A stretch of 64,000 bases of DNA, taken from Nocardia gamkensis NBRC 108242. Lineage in GTDB: Bacteria; Actinomycetota; Actinomycetes; Mycobacteriales; Mycobacteriaceae. This document shows positions 63,401-64,000 of the stretch, piece after piece (positions within the stretch are counted from its first letter, which is position 1; the number at the start of each line of letters is the position of its first letter). The notes beneath the pieces were generated by a model, which worked only from the letters and a program-made list of their open reading frames with translations, searched no databases and was not told where the DNA came from. The translations under genes were made by a program, and so were the position numbers. The stretch lies in the NCBI RefSeq assembly GCF_001612985.1, contig NZ_BDBM01000002.1:186001-250000 (forward strand), given 5' to 3'.

Positions 63401-64000
63401 ATGGCGCGGGAACCGGTTTACGACATCCTCACCGGCATGGCCCGCGCCATCTTCTTCGCGCAGGGTCTGCGCATCGATGTCGAGGGGCAAGAGCACATTC
63501 CGCGCTCCGGCGGCGCGGTGCTGGCCGTGAACCACACCGCCTACCTCGATTTCATGGAGGTCGGGCTGGTCGGGCGGAAGTCCGGCCGCAACGTCCGGTT
63601 CATGATGAAGGCCGAGCTCGAGCACGGCATCGTCGGCTTCCTCATGAAGCACTGCAAGGCGATCGGCGTCGATCGCACGGCGGGCGCCCAGTCGTACGCC
63701 CGCGCGGTGACCGCACTGCGCGAGGGCGAACTGGTGGTGGTCTACCCCGAGGCGACGATCAGCCGCAGCTTCGAACTGAAGGAATTCAAGTCCGGCGCGG
63801 CGCGCATGGCTCTGGAAGCCGATGTTCCGATCGTGCCCCTGATCATCTGGGGCGCCCACCGGATCTGGACCAAGGACATCCCGAGACAGCTGGGCCGCCA
63901 CAACTTCCCGATCAACATCCGCATCGGAGCACCCATCCCGCCCGATGCCCCGCGCGAACAACTCACCGCCACCCTCCGCACGCGGATGAACGAACTACTG
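63401..64000 (+). CDS. Acyltransferase paralogue, copy 2 (cut by window edge)
   Basis: At least 200 aa, open at the window end. The order of motifs is as in copy 1: NHTAYLDF, VVYPEATISRSFELKEFKSGAARMALEADVP, LIIWGAHRIWTKDIPRQLG. Identity to copy 1 is high in these blocks. The ATG at 63401 follows CGGAG. A tandem duplication of the lipid acyltransferase. Confidence 0.88.
   Translation, partial: MAREPVYDILTGMARAIFFAQGLRIDVEGQEHIPRSGGAVLAVNHTAYLDFMEVGLVGRKSGRNVRFMMKAELEHGIVGFLMKHCKAIGVDRTAGAQSYARAVTALREGELVVVYPEATISRSFELKEFKSGAARMALEADVPIVPLIIWGAHRIWTKDIPRQLGRHNFPINIRIGAPIPPDAPREQLTATLRTRMNELL

Overview
The window is a high-G+C actinobacterial chromosome segment, most probably Nocardia or a close relative. 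The evidence is the codon bias, the many GTG starts, a PE/PPE/EspG trio, LysX, a secreted AroQ-gamma chorismate mutase, IdeR-like iron boxes and repeated TANNNT -10 elements placed 6-7 nt before start codons. The gene content (gltB-gltD, rraA, sodA, glpQ-like, bfrB, a LytR-CpsA-Psr gene, pheA, gpm2, a zincin plus septum-formation gene, serS) resembles, from memory, the Rv3834c-Rv3859c end of the Mycobacterium tuberculosis chromosome.

Layout. 0.1-7.7 kb: secreted chorismate mutase, then gltBD behind a long structured leader. 8.0-15.5 kb: a cutinase, then a 4.5-kb accessory segment flanked by two diverged copies of a small secreted-protein gene. The segment carries an XRE/TPR regulator with a RibD-like reductase, divergent from a five-gene operon that includes DUF4254 and a secreted protein. 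Pieces of the 3' end of the neighbouring histidine-phosphatase gene lie at its edges. 15.5-25.1 kb: lysX, an S4 protein, rraA, a DUF5313 pair, a SRPBCC protein and a copper operon (membrane protein-ycnI-copC-copD). 25.3-32.5 kb: RecB-like nuclease, htpG, methyltransferase, SDR, TetR, and a GDT1/UPF0016 transporter preceded by a yybP-ykoY manganese riboswitch. 32.6-39.8 kb: sodA, msrA, rhodanese, DUF4328, GDPD and DUF5926 genes, with a DnaA-box cluster near 36.0 kb. 40.0-46.7 kb: two ferritins (one lacking ferroxidase ligands), LCP ligase, CPBP protease, DUF2470 protein and pheA-gpm2, with two IdeR-like boxes. 46.7-49.0 kb: EspG-PPE-PE. 49.2-64 kb: zincin, septum-formation protein, aldehyde dehydrogenase, serS, GGDEF/EAL protein, transporters, MauE-thioredoxin protein, BP74-like protein, Rieske/metallo-beta-lactamase protein, lipoprotein and two tandem acyltransferases, the second cut by the window edge.

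Most of the window is core metabolism and envelope maintenance. The accessory content is the 9.4-14.0 kb insertion and perhaps the PE/PPE/EspG trio. Metal handling recurs: copper import/export, manganese riboswitch and SodA, and iron-box-flanked ferritins and DUF2470 gene. No tRNA, rRNA, CRISPR array or transposase was recognised. All family names come from reading motifs; no search was run.
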